Assembly (NCBI GenBank): GCA_002403415.1
Contig: DHHS01000086.1
Location: 12,555 to 19,596 of the forward strand
DNA length: 7,042 nt
Direction: 5' to 3'
Source: Sphingomonas sp. UBA4766
Lineage (GTDB): Bacteria; Pseudomonadota; Alphaproteobacteria; Sphingomonadales; Sphingomonadaceae
This document shows positions 1-7,042 of this stretch, piece by piece. Made by a program: the position numbers and the translations under genes. A model generated the notes under the pieces. The model saw only the letters and a list, made by a program, of their open reading frames with translations. It searched no databases and was not told the DNA's origin. Each line of letters opens with the position of its first letter. Within the stretch, counting starts at the first letter, position 1.

Positions 1-110
1 ACGGCGAAGTCCATCTGCGCGATGCCGGGCATCTGGCGCCGGGCGAAATCATTAGCGTCATTGTCGAGGACGCTGACGAACATGATCTTTACGGCGTGCC
101 CACTGCCTGA
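1..110 (+). CDS. rimO: RimO C-terminus (ribosomal protein S12 methylthiotransferase), 5'-partial
   Basis: The frame entering at base 3 gives 35 residues and a TGA stop at 108-110. It begins GEVHLRDAGHLAPGE and ends VEDADEHDLYGVPTA. This matches the end of the TRAM domain that closes RimO, where the family has a basic/acidic beta-barrel and a final 'DADE(Y/H)DL(W/F/Y)G' motif. RimO is a radical-SAM enzyme that adds a methylthio group to the conserved aspartate of ribosomal protein S12, in the cytosol. The radical-SAM and N-terminal domains lie upstream of the window, so their integrity cannot be judged. The related tRNA enzyme MiaB also ends in a TRAM domain, but the DADEHDLYG tail points to RimO. 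The last 22 bases overlap the 3' end of the convergent gene on the other strand. Confidence 0.82.
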   Translation, partial: GEVHLRDAGHLAPGEIISVIVEDADEHDLYGVPTA

Positions 111-1330
111 TCGTCGGGGCGCTCGCCCGGTTGCGGCTCGATACCATAGGGCGCGACGAGCGCCCAGACATGATCGGGGATCATCGCTTTCATCCGCCTC
201 GGATGGGCGCGGCGCAAGTGGAGCACCGTCTCCACCGCCTTCATCTCGACACGGGCGCGCGCGAATTCCAACCCGCGCGGGCCAACTCGCGGCATCAGCC
301 AGCCCATTACCCGCCGCATAAACCCCGGCATCCGCTGCAGCGGCAGCCCACCTGCCGCGCGCTCGGTGTTGACGATAAAGCCCTTCACCGCGCTGGCACG
401 CTTCCCGTGACTTGCCAGCGGCGCCATCACCAGCTCATCACTGAGCAGGCCCACCAGCTCGTCCCCCCGCGCATTGCGCACGATCAGCCACTGATCGCCC
501 TCGCCCGCCATATAACCCACGGTCACATCGGCAAGGACATTGGTGTAATCCACGCACGTCTTGCACGTCATCGGAAAGAAATCGGGCCGCAGATCGGCGA
601 GCGGCAATTGCAGGAACGGAATCGCCCGCCGTCGCCCGTCGGCAAAGCGGAGTTCAACATGATAATCGGCACGAAACTCAAGATAGGTGATCGTCTCTGG
701 CTCATCGGACAGCAGCGCCAGAAATTCGTGAAAATGCGCCGTCGTTGTATTGTCCGAACACGGTGTGCCGATGACGTAAAGCCGCTCAAACCCAAGCTCT
801 GCCTCGATCCGGCGCAGCGCATAAACCTGGCAGGGAATGCCGATCACCGCGATCCGACGGTGGCCTGCAGCGCGCGCAGGCTCCAGCAACGCCAGCAGCG
901 GCGCATAGCCCATTCGCATCCCGCGCACGCCCGCCATATCGGCCGCACGCGTGATGAGCACCGGCACCGGGCGCCAGCGGTCATCGGGGTCGGGGGCGAT
1001 GGTCAACACTGCATCGACCGCGCCGCTTTCCAGCAATCGTTCAGCTATCCGGCTGGTGATGCCGCTCCACTGCGCACCGGGAAGCGGGGGCCGCAGCCGC
1101 GCTTTCACCATGCGCGTAAAGGGGCCGAAAAATAGCTCATCGCCACGCGCCGCATCCCGCGCACGGCCATGCACCTTCACCTCCATCGCTGGATAATCGG
1201 GCTTGATGAACTGGCACGCGGTGCCGCACCGCTTGGGGTCGCTGCTACGCGAAATGCCACAATCGGTGCACAGGCTGCGCGGCGGCGCCGGAGCGAAAGC
1301 GGGAGCAGCGGGGCTGGTGCGCTCGATCAT
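89..1330 (-). CDS. FrhB/BciB-family iron-sulfur flavoprotein reductase (8-vinyl chlorophyllide reductase-like)
   Basis: A 413-residue cytosolic protein of the family labelled 'coenzyme F420 hydrogenase/dehydrogenase beta subunit'. The layout fits: an N-terminal CxxC-x10-CxxxC cluster (C21, C24, C35, C39), a central FrhB domain, GIPCQVYALRR (C167), GTPCSDN (C191), and MTCKTCVDYTN (C256, C259) running into LADVTVGYM. These Cys are likely [4Fe-4S] ligands, and the family binds FAD. From memory, the blocks GAQWSGI, EPETITYLEF and CVDYTNVLADVTVGYM resemble BciB, the ferredoxin-dependent 8-vinyl reductase of (bacterio)chlorophyll synthesis, more than archaeal F420 hydrogenase subunits. No bch or other pigment gene is visible, so the substrate is open. 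A GTG at 1357 would add nine residues but has no Shine-Dalgarno sequence. The ATG at 1330 follows AGAGGAGGGG, a strong though closely spaced site, and is preferred. The C-terminal tail (from about residue 330) is Arg-rich. Confidence 0.85.
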   Translation of the reverse strand: MIERTSPAAPAFAPAPPRSLCTDCGISRSSDPKRCGTACQFIKPDYPAMEVKVHGRARDAARGDELFFGPFTRMVKARLRPPLPGAQWSGITSRIAERLLESGAVDAVLTIAPDPDDRWRPVPVLITRAADMAGVRGMRMGYAPLLALLEPARAAGHRRIAVIGIPCQVYALRRIEAELGFERLYVIGTPCSDNTTTAHFHEFLALLSDEPETITYLEFRADYHVELRFADGRRRAIPFLQLPLADLRPDFFPMTCKTCVDYTNVLADVTVGYMAGEGDQWLIVRNARGDELVGLLSDELVMAPLASHGKRASAVKGFIVNTERAAGGLPLQRMPGFMRRVMGWLMPRVGPRGLEFARARVEMKAVETVLHLRRAHPRRMKAMIPDHVWALVAPYGIEPQPGERPDDQAVGTP

Positions 1331-1433
1331 CCCCTCCTCTTTTGCCCGGTCCGCCACGCACCAGCAATGGTCTAGCGCATCGCGAGCGAGCAGCTATGCT
1401 CCCGCGCGCGCCACACGGCTATAGAGGATTTTG
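1331..1433. promoter_or_regulatory. Divergent intergenic spacer between the reductase and the hydrolase operon
   Basis: About 100 bp separates the two divergent starts and must hold the promoters for both directions if the genes are not transcribed from elsewhere. For the + strand, TATGCT at 1395-1400 is a possible -10 box, but no good -35 box lies 16-18 bp upstream. For the minus strand no convincing box is visible. The spacer ends with a clear ribosome binding site for the + strand gene, AGAGGA at 1423-1428, five bases before the ATG at 1434. The promoter assignment rests on position, not on a recognised motif. Confidence 0.4.
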
Positions 1434-2837
1434 ATGACCCGCCCTTTCCTGATCGTCGCGACACTCGCGCTGGCCGCTGCGCCGGTGAAACTTTGCGCGC
1501 AGGCAATTACCCCTGCCGAAGCCACACAGATCGACAAAATCGTTGCGACCAACCTTGCGCGCAGCGGCGTCCCATCCGCCTCAGTCGCGATCGTGCGTGG
1601 CGGGCAGATTGTCTTTGCCAAGGCCTATGGCAAGCAATCCGAAACGCGCCCGACCGCCAGCGCCGACCTCCCCTATCAAATCGCGTCGGTGTCGAAACAA
1701 TTCACCGCTGCCGCGCTACAAATACTTGAAAATGAAGGCAAACTGAGCCTTGACGACAAGGTTGCGAAATATTTCCCCGACATTTCCGGCGCGGACAAGA
1801 TCGCGCTGCGCCAATTGCTCAGCCATACATCAGGGCTGCAGGATTACTGGCCGCAGGATTACAGCTTTGCCGACATGGCCAAGCCAACCACGCCGCAGGC
1901 GATTGTCGATCGCTGGGCAAAGAAGCCGCTCGATTTCGAGCCGGGCACTCAGTGGCAGTATTCGAACACCGGCTATGTCGTAGCGGGGATGATTATCGAA
2001 AAGGTCACGGGGATGCCGCTGCTCGCCTTCCTCGACGCGCGTATCTTTAAGCCGCTGGGGATGAGCGCAATCAGTCAGGATGACGCAATCGGTGCTTCCT
2101 ATCCGCAGGGATATCAACGCTTTGCGCTCGGCCCGGTGCGGGTCGAGCGGCCAGCGGCGCGCGGCTGGCTGTATGCGGCGGGCGAGTTATCGATGACGGC
2201 GCGCGATCTGGCGAAGTGGAACATCGCGCGGATCAATCGCACGCTCCTCCCGCCCGAGGATTGGGCGGAGCAGGAAGCGCCGGTGCGGCTGTCGGATGGC
2301 AGCAGCAATGGTTATGGGCTTGGGGTGTTCGCGGGCGTGGCGGACGGGCGGCGCTACATCGAACATTCGGGCGAAGCGGTTGGTTTTCTCTCGGAAAACA
2401 TCGTTTATCCCGATCAACGGGCGGCCATTACAGTATTTGTGAACGCCGATTTCTCCGACGCTTTCGCCAATATCGCACAGCAAGTGACTAAGGTGGTGCT
2501 CCCGACGCCGACCGACACGGCTTATGCCGCGACGACGGCGGCGGCGCGGGACTTGTTCGACCAGTTGCGCGGCGGGACGCTCAACCGCAAGATTTTGACC
2601 GACAACGCCAATTATTACTTCACGCCGATCGCGCTTGGCGATTATAAGGCAAGTCTGACTCCGCTGGGCAATCCGAAATCGTTCGATCTGGTCCGGCGTC
2701 CGCGGCTGCGCGGCGGGTTCGTCAATCGCAATTACCGCGTCACCTACCCCAATGGGCGGACACTCAACATCATCACCTATAGCGAAGTCGGCGACAACGG
2801 ACGGTTCGAACAATTTTTGGTGCAGCCTGGCGAATGA
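1434..2837 (+). CDS. Exported serine hydrolase, beta-lactamase (class C)/PBP-like family
   Basis: A 467-residue serine hydrolase of the beta-lactamase/D-aminopeptidase/esterase superfamily. Residues 1-24 form a Sec signal peptide: Arg near the start, a hydrophobic core LIVATLALAAAP, and a likely cleavage after CAQA, so it probably acts in the periplasm or outer envelope. The catalytic S-x-x-K motif is SVSK at 85-88, in the block IASVSKQFTAAAL. The second motif is YSN at 176-178, followed by TGY. The third is HSG at 311-313 in place of KTG, as is common in the esterase-like branch. LLSHTSGL at 128-135 is also typical. Residues from about 362 to 467 form a separate C-terminal domain of the kind attached to many such hydrolases. 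Substrate cannot be told; beta-lactamase activity should not be assumed. The TTG at 1431 is in frame, but the ATG at 1434 has the correctly spaced AGAGGA. The stop overlaps the next start by four bases. Confidence 0.9.
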   Translation: MTRPFLIVATLALAAAPVKLCAQAITPAEATQIDKIVATNLARSGVPSASVAIVRGGQIVFAKAYGKQSETRPTASADLPYQIASVSKQFTAAALQILENEGKLSLDDKVAKYFPDISGADKIALRQLLSHTSGLQDYWPQDYSFADMAKPTTPQAIVDRWAKKPLDFEPGTQWQYSNTGYVVAGMIIEKVTGMPLLAFLDARIFKPLGMSAISQDDAIGASYPQGYQRFALGPVRVERPAARGWLYAAGELSMTARDLAKWNIARINRTLLPPEDWAEQEAPVRLSDGSSNGYGLGVFAGVADGRRYIEHSGEAVGFLSENIVYPDQRAAITVFVNADFSDAFANIAQQVTKVVLPTPTDTAYAATTAAARDLFDQLRGGTLNRKILTDNANYYFTPIALGDYKASLTPLGNPKSFDLVRRPRLRGGFVNRNYRVTYPNGRTLNIITYSEVGDNGRFEQFLVQPGE

Positions 2838-4219
2838 TTGACTTCACCCCCCTGCTCCAGCCCGATCGCGGGCAGCCCGCGCGCCTGATCGATGTCGTGC
2901 ACCCCAATGATTTTGCCGGATGGCTGAGCAACCAGCCGCCGCGCGTGCGCGCGCTGCTGGCAGCGCAAAGGATTACCGGCAAGGCAGGGGACAAGGCGAT
3001 CCTGCCCGGTGACGCCGCCGATGACTGGTCAGCGTTGCTCGTGTGTAATGAGGCCGCGACATCGCCGTGGCGAATCGCGTCGCAGGCGGAAATTTTGCCT
3101 GAAGGAACCTACCGGCTGCGCGCCGGCCCGGTGGGGGCTGCCGGGCTTGGCTGGCTGCTCAGCCAGCACCGGTTCGAGCGTTACCGGGGCAGCGATGCGG
3201 GCGGGCCGCGCGTGCTGCTCTCCGCCGAACCCGCACGGATTGCCGAGACGGTGCAGTTGGCGCGTGCAACCGCTGTCGTGCGCGATCTTGTCAATACCGG
3301 CGCGTCGGACCTGGGTCCAGCCGAGCTGGAGGCGGAGGCAGTCGCCCTTGCCGCGCGCTTTGGCGCGACGCTGTCGGTTGTGCGCGGCGATGCCCTGGTC
3401 ACCGGCTATCCGATGATCCACACCGTTGGCCAAGCCGCCAGCCGCGAACGCGCCCCCCGGCTGATCGAACTGGAATGGGGCGATCCCGCGCATCCGCGCG
3501 TCGCGATCATCGGCAAGGGCGTTTGCTTTGATTCCGGCGGGCTGGACATCAAGCCGTCATCAGGGATGCGGCTGATGAAAAAAGATATGGGGGGAGCGGC
3601 GCACGCGCTCGCGCTGGCCGAGCTCGTGATGGCAAGCGGGCTGGCGGTGCGGCTCCACATGCTGATCCCGGCGGTGGAAAATGCGATTGCGAGCAATGCT
3701 TTTCGCCCCGGCGACGTGCTGCGCACGCGGGCCGGGATGACGGTTGAGAACACCAATACCGATGCCGAAGGGCGGCTGATCCTGGGCGATGCGCTGACCC
3801 GCGCGGGCGAGGCGAAGCCGGGGCTGATCCTCGATTTTGCGACGCTTACCGGCGCGGCGCGGGTGGCGCTGGGGCCGGATTTACCCGCGCTGTTCGCCAA
3901 TGACACAACGCTTGCCGCCGATCTGATCGCGGCGGGTGGCGTCGTGCATGACCCGCTGTGGCAATTGCCGCTATGGGATGGATATGACGAGATGCTGAAA
4001 TCTGACATTGCCGACATGGTGAACGCACCCGATGGCGGCTTTGCAGGTGCGATTACCGCCGCGCTCTTTCTGCACCGGTTTGTGCCTATGGCCACGCCTT
4101 GGGCGCATATCGACACCTTTGCCTGGCGCGCGACCGCAAAACCTGGACGTCCCAAGGGAGGCGAGGCACTAGGCCTGCGCGCTGCATGGGCGGTGCTGCG
4201 CGCGCGCTTTGGCGGCTGA
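2834..4219 (+). CDS. M17 leucyl aminopeptidase family protein
   Basis: A 461-residue cytosolic metallo-aminopeptidase that removes N-terminal residues from peptides, usually as a hexamer with two metal ions. Residues 1 to about 145 form the variable N-terminal domain; the catalytic domain begins near RDLVNTGASDL (150-160). All key residues are present with the spacing of bovine lens leucine aminopeptidase: K228 and D233 (GKGVCFDSGG), K240 (catalytic Lys), D251 (KKDMGGAAH), D310 and E312 in the M17 signature NTDAEGRL, and R314 (catalytic Arg). It is somewhat shorter than E. coli PepA (503 residues), the difference lying in the N-terminal part, so the DNA-binding role of PepA should not be inferred. 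No signal peptide is seen. The ATG overlaps the stop of the serine hydrolase gene (ATGA), with only a weak GGCGA before it, so translation is probably coupled. The gene symbol is left open because PepA- and PepB-type names are used loosely. Confidence 0.93.
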   Translation: MIDFTPLLQPDRGQPARLIDVVHPNDFAGWLSNQPPRVRALLAAQRITGKAGDKAILPGDAADDWSALLVCNEAATSPWRIASQAEILPEGTYRLRAGPVGAAGLGWLLSQHRFERYRGSDAGGPRVLLSAEPARIAETVQLARATAVVRDLVNTGASDLGPAELEAEAVALAARFGATLSVVRGDALVTGYPMIHTVGQAASRERAPRLIELEWGDPAHPRVAIIGKGVCFDSGGLDIKPSSGMRLMKKDMGGAAHALALAELVMASGLAVRLHMLIPAVENAIASNAFRPGDVLRTRAGMTVENTNTDAEGRLILGDALTRAGEAKPGLILDFATLTGAARVALGPDLPALFANDTTLAADLIAAGGVVHDPLWQLPLWDGYDEMLKSDIADMVNAPDGGFAGAITAALFLHRFVPMATPWAHIDTFAWRATAKPGRPKGGEALGLRAAWAVLRARFGG

Positions 4220-4357
4220 ACGCGCCAATTTGAGACAGACGCGCCACATTACCGAGCCGAAATTTGCATTTTCCCGAGCAACCGTAGTAACAAATTTTTA
4301 AGGCTATCGATAATTCGGCCCGCATGCACGGCTAGCCAGGGCTAAAGGGGAGAGTTC
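4220..4357 (+). promoter_or_regulatory. AT-richer leader upstream of the giant surface-protein gene
   Basis: This 138-bp gap is clearly richer in A/T than its surroundings, above all 4290-4316, and probably carries the promoter of the downstream gene. TTGCAT at 4264-4269 could be a -35 box, but nothing at 16-18 bp is a good -10 box. GATAAT at 4309-4314 is a better -10 but lacks a matching -35. It also holds two perfect 8-bp palindromes, TATCGATA (4305-4312) and GGCTAGCC (4330-4337), and three copies of GGCTA (4302, 4330, 4340). A 6-bp stem TTGGCG/CGCCAA (4209-4214 with 4223-4228) spans the aminopeptidase stop codon and could be a very weak terminator. None of these sites can be assigned a regulator by eye. 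Confidence 0.35.
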
Positions 4358-4360
4358 ATG
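4346..4360 (+). promoter_or_regulatory. Strong ribosome binding site and ATG in the frame that stops early
   Basis: AGGGGAGAG with its GGAG core at 4349-4352 lies five bases before the ATG at 4358, the best Shine-Dalgarno/start pair of the right half. The frame it opens reads MTVVISGSRTQQFPLVPT and then meets TAG at 4412-4414. This site decides that translation was evolved to start here, and not at the in-frame ATG 4444 of the long downstream frame, which has only a weak upstream sequence and lies inside a conserved-looking domain. Confidence 0.7.
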
Positions 4361-7042
4361 ACCGTTGTGATTTCCGGCTCGCGCACGCAGCAATTTCCCT
4401 TGGTGCCGACCTAGATACCGATGGTCAGTTTGATCCCGGCGAAATGGTGCGCGTCATTCTGCGTATCACCAACACCGGAACGACCAATGCGACGGGTGTA
4501 AGCGCGAGCGACCCATTCAACGGGACCACGCTGGTCCCCAATTCGGTGCGGATCACCCCGATTGCGGTCAACGACAGCTTCAACATCACCGGCAACACGC
4601 CAATCACCTTCACTGCGGCCCAATTGCTGGGCAATGACCTTGATCCGCTCGGCAATATCGCCACCCTGACCGTTACGGCGGTGGGCGGCGCGACCAACGG
4701 CAGCATTGTCAACAATGGCAACGGCACTTTCACCTTTACGCCGACGACGGGGCTCGACATTGGTCAGACCGCCAGCTTCAACTACACGATCACCGACCAG
4801 GAAGGGTTGACTAACGTCAGCGGGTTTAACGGCGTGGTGACGCTGAACGTCACTGACGTTGTCTGGCACGTCGACAGCGCTTACACCGGCGCCAATGGGG
4901 TATCGGACGGGTCGTTCCTGCGCCCGTTCACCTCGCTGACCGAACTCAACGGCGTCACCGGCGACGGCACCACCGGTGATGACGTCGATTCGGCGAACGA
5001 AGCGATCTTCATCAACAACCGCGGCAGCAACTATGCCGCCGGCATTGTGCTGGAGACGGGGCAACGGCTGTTCGGCGATGGCCTAGCGCTCACGGTCAAC
5101 GGCACCACACTCGGCGTCAGTGCGAGCAATTCGACGATCAACTTTGGCACAGGCAACGGCATCACGCTTGCCAGCAACAATACCATTGGTGGGATCAGCC
5201 TGAATGGCACAGCAGCGGGCGGCACCGGCATCATCGACAGCGGCGCAACCGTTGGCACGCTGACCATCAGCGGCACAAGCATTTCGGGCACCGGCCGGGC
5301 GCTCGCGATCCAAAATGGCGGTGCGCTGAACGCGTCATTCGATACGCTCAGCTCTACTGGGTCAAGCACCCAGGGTGTGCTCATCAGCGGCGGCGCGACG
5401 GGCACGTTGACGGCAACGTCGGGCACGATCAGCAATTCAACGAGCTTCGGTTTTCAGCTTGGCACATCAACAGGCGGCACCGGTGGAACGATCAATGTCA
5501 CCTATGCGGGGGCAATTTCGCAAGCGGGCGCGGCAGCAGCGGCCGTCCGCGGGCGCACCGGCGGCACCGCCACATTCTCCGGCGCCATCTCCGATACTGC
5601 CGGTGGCACTTCAAGCCAGATCGATGTGGCCAACAACACCGGCGGAACAGTGAATTTCACTGGATCGGTTAACGTCGCAACAACGTCGCAGACCGCAGTT
5701 TCGCTGACCAACAATGGTGGCACGACGATCAATTTCAACACGACCGGCACAGGCCTCGACATTGTGACGACGGCCGGTGGCACGGGCCTGTCGGCGACTG
5801 GTGGCGGCACGGTGAACATCACTGGCGCTGGCAACAGCGTCAGCACAGGCAACGGCACCGCAATCAACATCGCGAATACGACGATCGGTGGCAGCGGCGT
5901 TCGCTTTGACTCAGTAAACACCACCGGCGCGGCGAGCGGCATCATCCTCAACACCACTGGCGCGGGCACCTTTACCGTAAGCGGCACCGGCGGCGCCAAT
6001 ACCGGCGGCACCATTGCCAATTCGACGGGCGCAGCGGGCGTGCTGCTCACCAGCACCGGCCCGGTCAGCCTGACTGGCCTGTCGGTAACCGGCAGCGCCA
6101 ACGACGGTCTCAACGGCACGACGGTAAACGGCTTGACGCTGTCGGGCGTGACGATCAGCAACAACGGCAATGCCGCCAACGAGCGCGGTGTCTATGTCAA
6201 CGGCCTGACCGGCACCGCGACGATCACCGGATCGACTTTCAGCGGCAACGCCGACCACAACGTCAATCTCATCAACAACGGCGGCACGCTGAACTTGACG
6301 GTCGCGACGTCGACCTTCAGCAATTCGAACAATGCTACCACCGGCAATGATGGCCTTTTGCTCGAATCGAACGGCACGGCCATCACCACGGCCAGCATCA
6401 CCGGATCGACCTTCAACAATAACCGCGGCGATCATTTCCAGTTCGCCACCAACGGCACCGGCGGAGCTTCGGGTTCGCAAAACAACCTGACGTTCAGCGG
6501 CAATACGCTGACCACGACGGACTCGACCAATATTCTGGGCGGAGGCGTGACGATCAGCCCGTCGGGTGGGGATGATCTGATCGCGGCGATCAACAACAAC
6601 ACCATCACCGGCACTGTCTCCGGCGCGGCGATCAACCTTGTCGGCGTGTCGACCATCAGCGGCGGCAACATCCAGGCGACAATCCAGGGCAACAACATCG
6701 GCACCGCCGGCGTCGCCAATTCGGGCACATCGGGCGGCGCCTTTGGCATCAATGCCGAAGTCAATGGTAACGGCATCGTCACCACGCTGATCAACAACAA
6801 CATCGTGCGCGAAGTCAGCGGCAGTTTCGGCATCGCCGCGACCGCGCGCGCGGGGACCGGGACTGGCGGGACGCTGAACGCGACGATCACCGGCAACACC
6901 GTCACCGCGACCGCGACCACCGGCTTGATCAACGGGATCAACGTGACGGCGGGTGTTTCGACCGGCGGGGATCGTGAGGTGCTGAACGCCCAGATTTCGG
7001 GCAACACGATCAACGCCGGCCTCACCACAAACATCCGGGTCC
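4358..7042 (+). CDS. Giant beta-helix repeat surface protein, frameshifted near the start and 3'-partial
   Basis: From 4336 one frame is open to the window edge. Its only ATG is at 4444 (866 codons), but the proper start is ATG 4358 in the neighbouring frame. Adding one base around 4394-4402 fuses them into a protein starting MTVVISGSRTQQFPLGADLD. In that restored numbering, residues 18-68 resemble a CARDB/DUF11-type domain (DPGEMVRVILRITNTG); 69-168 an Ig/cadherin-like domain (AVNDSFN, LLGNDLDP, GSIVNNGNGTFTFTP); 169-242 the entry cap of a right-handed beta-helix (WHVDSAYTGANG, SDGSFLRPF, ETGQRLFGDG); and 243-895 degenerate short strands such as TITGSTFSGN and AQISGNTIN. Composition is Thr/Gly/Asn/Ser-rich, without any Lys or Cys from 4444 on, typical of secreted adhesins. 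The restored N-terminus has no Sec signal, which favours type I secretion with a C-terminal signal beyond the window. The adhesion role is inferred. As sequenced, the gene could be a pseudogene. Confidence 0.82.
4394..4414 (+). other. Probable one-base frameshift site with premature TAG
   Basis: The start frame reads CAA TTT CCC TTG GTG CCG ACC TAG. The long frame reads ATT TCC CTT GGT GCC GAC CTA GAT across the same bases. One extra C in the CCC run (or one extra T before it) would give QFPLGADLDTDGQFDP with no stop. Because both frames are open over 4361-4411, the exact position is not fixed by stops. The short TTTCCC run and the change in sequence sense place it at about 4394-4402. A classical minus-one slippery heptamer is not present, since tRNAs on TTT and CCC would not re-pair with ATT and TCC. 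A sequencing deletion or a real mutation is therefore more likely than programmed recoding. Confidence 0.65.
5101..7042 (+). repeat. Degenerate coding repeats of the beta-helix region
   Basis: The DNA repeats are imperfect and in frame, built from GGC, ACC/ACG, AAC and ATC codons, and encode short strands of the type TITGxTFxxN. Identical patches exist: ATCACCGGATCGAC occurs at 6223-6236 and 6397-6410, 174 bp (58 codons) apart, and GATCAACAACAACA occurs at 6588-6601 and 6789-6802, 201 bp (67 codons) apart. Both distances are multiples of three, so recombination between copies would change length without breaking the frame. No fixed repeat period is visible by eye. Confidence 0.55.

Noticed and set aside
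131..1135. Long + strand frame of 334 codons, and shorter ones around 22-321 and 951-1424
   Set aside because: They lie antisense to the reductase gene, are rich in Arg, His and Pro, show no family motif, and arise from high G+C codon bias. The minus-strand frame has clear Cys motifs and a ribosome binding site.
1331..1357. GTG at 1357 as the start of the reductase
   Set aside because: No Shine-Dalgarno sequence precedes it, and the AGAGGAGGGG that serves the ATG at 1330 would lie inside the coding region.
1434..1505. Lipoprotein signal at the Cys in KLCAQA of the serine hydrolase
   Set aside because: The residues before Cys (V-K-L) do not fit a lipobox; an AQA cleavage by signal peptidase I fits better.
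3406..4155. Minus-strand frame of 249 codons opposite the aminopeptidase, and a 208-codon one at 2187-2813
   Set aside because: The + strand genes have complete catalytic motifs; the opposite frames have none and are low-complexity Ser/Ala/Pro or Arg/Ile mixtures.
4209..4231. Rho-independent terminator after the aminopeptidase gene
   Set aside because: The stem TTGGCG/CGCCAA has only six pairs with an 8-base loop, spans the stop codon, and is followed by only three T residues.
4411..7034. Minus-strand frames opposite the surface protein (4411-5064, 5031-5435, 5502-6179, 5911-6480, 6432-7034), some looking hydrophobic like membrane proteins
   Set aside because: Their Val/Pro/Leu/Ala or Arg/Gly/Ala bias is what the complement of GGC, ACC, AAC and ATC codons gives. 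They overlap one another in different frames and lack convincing starts.
5101..7042. CRISPR-like or tandem non-coding repeat array
   Set aside because: The repeats are degenerate, irregularly spaced in multiples of three and fully open in one frame, so they are coding beta-strand repeats.

Overview
The window looks like chromosomal DNA of an alphaproteobacterium, most likely a sphingomonad. The evidence is high G+C, codons rich in G/C at third positions, and the style of the proteins, including a giant Thr/Gly/Asn-rich surface protein of a kind I know from sphingomonads. The lineage is an inference from familiarity, not from a search. I see no RNA genes, insertion sequences, CRISPR arrays, integrases or attachment sites.

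Left part (1-1430). The window opens in the last 35 codons of rimO on the + strand. This converges on, and overlaps by 22 bp, a minus-strand gene for an iron-sulfur/flavin reductase of the FrhB/BciB family. That protein resembles 8-vinyl (proto)chlorophyllide reductase BciB, although no other photosynthesis gene is visible. A spacer of about 100 bp separates its start from the divergent operon to the right.

Middle part (1434-4219). Two + strand genes overlap by ATGA and are probably translationally coupled. The first is an exported serine hydrolase of the class C beta-lactamase/PBP-like family. The second is a cytosolic M17 leucyl aminopeptidase with a complete set of metal and catalytic residues. 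Together they suggest peptide or ester turnover, one step in the envelope and one in the cytosol.

Right part (4220-7042). After a 138-bp AT-richer leader with small palindromes, a strong ribosome binding site precedes an ATG at 4358. That reading frame stops after 18 codons at 4412. The adjacent frame is then open without a stop to the window edge, at least 866 codons from the only in-frame ATG at 4444. It encodes a CARDB/DUF11-like start, an Ig/cadherin-like domain, a beta-helix cap and a long array of short beta-strand repeats, with no Lys and no Cys codon from 4444 onward. The join of the two frames is the most notable point of the window. It is either a true frameshift near the start of a giant secreted protein, a one-base sequence error in the TTTCCC stretch, or a recoding event. 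The C-terminus and secretion signal lie outside the window.
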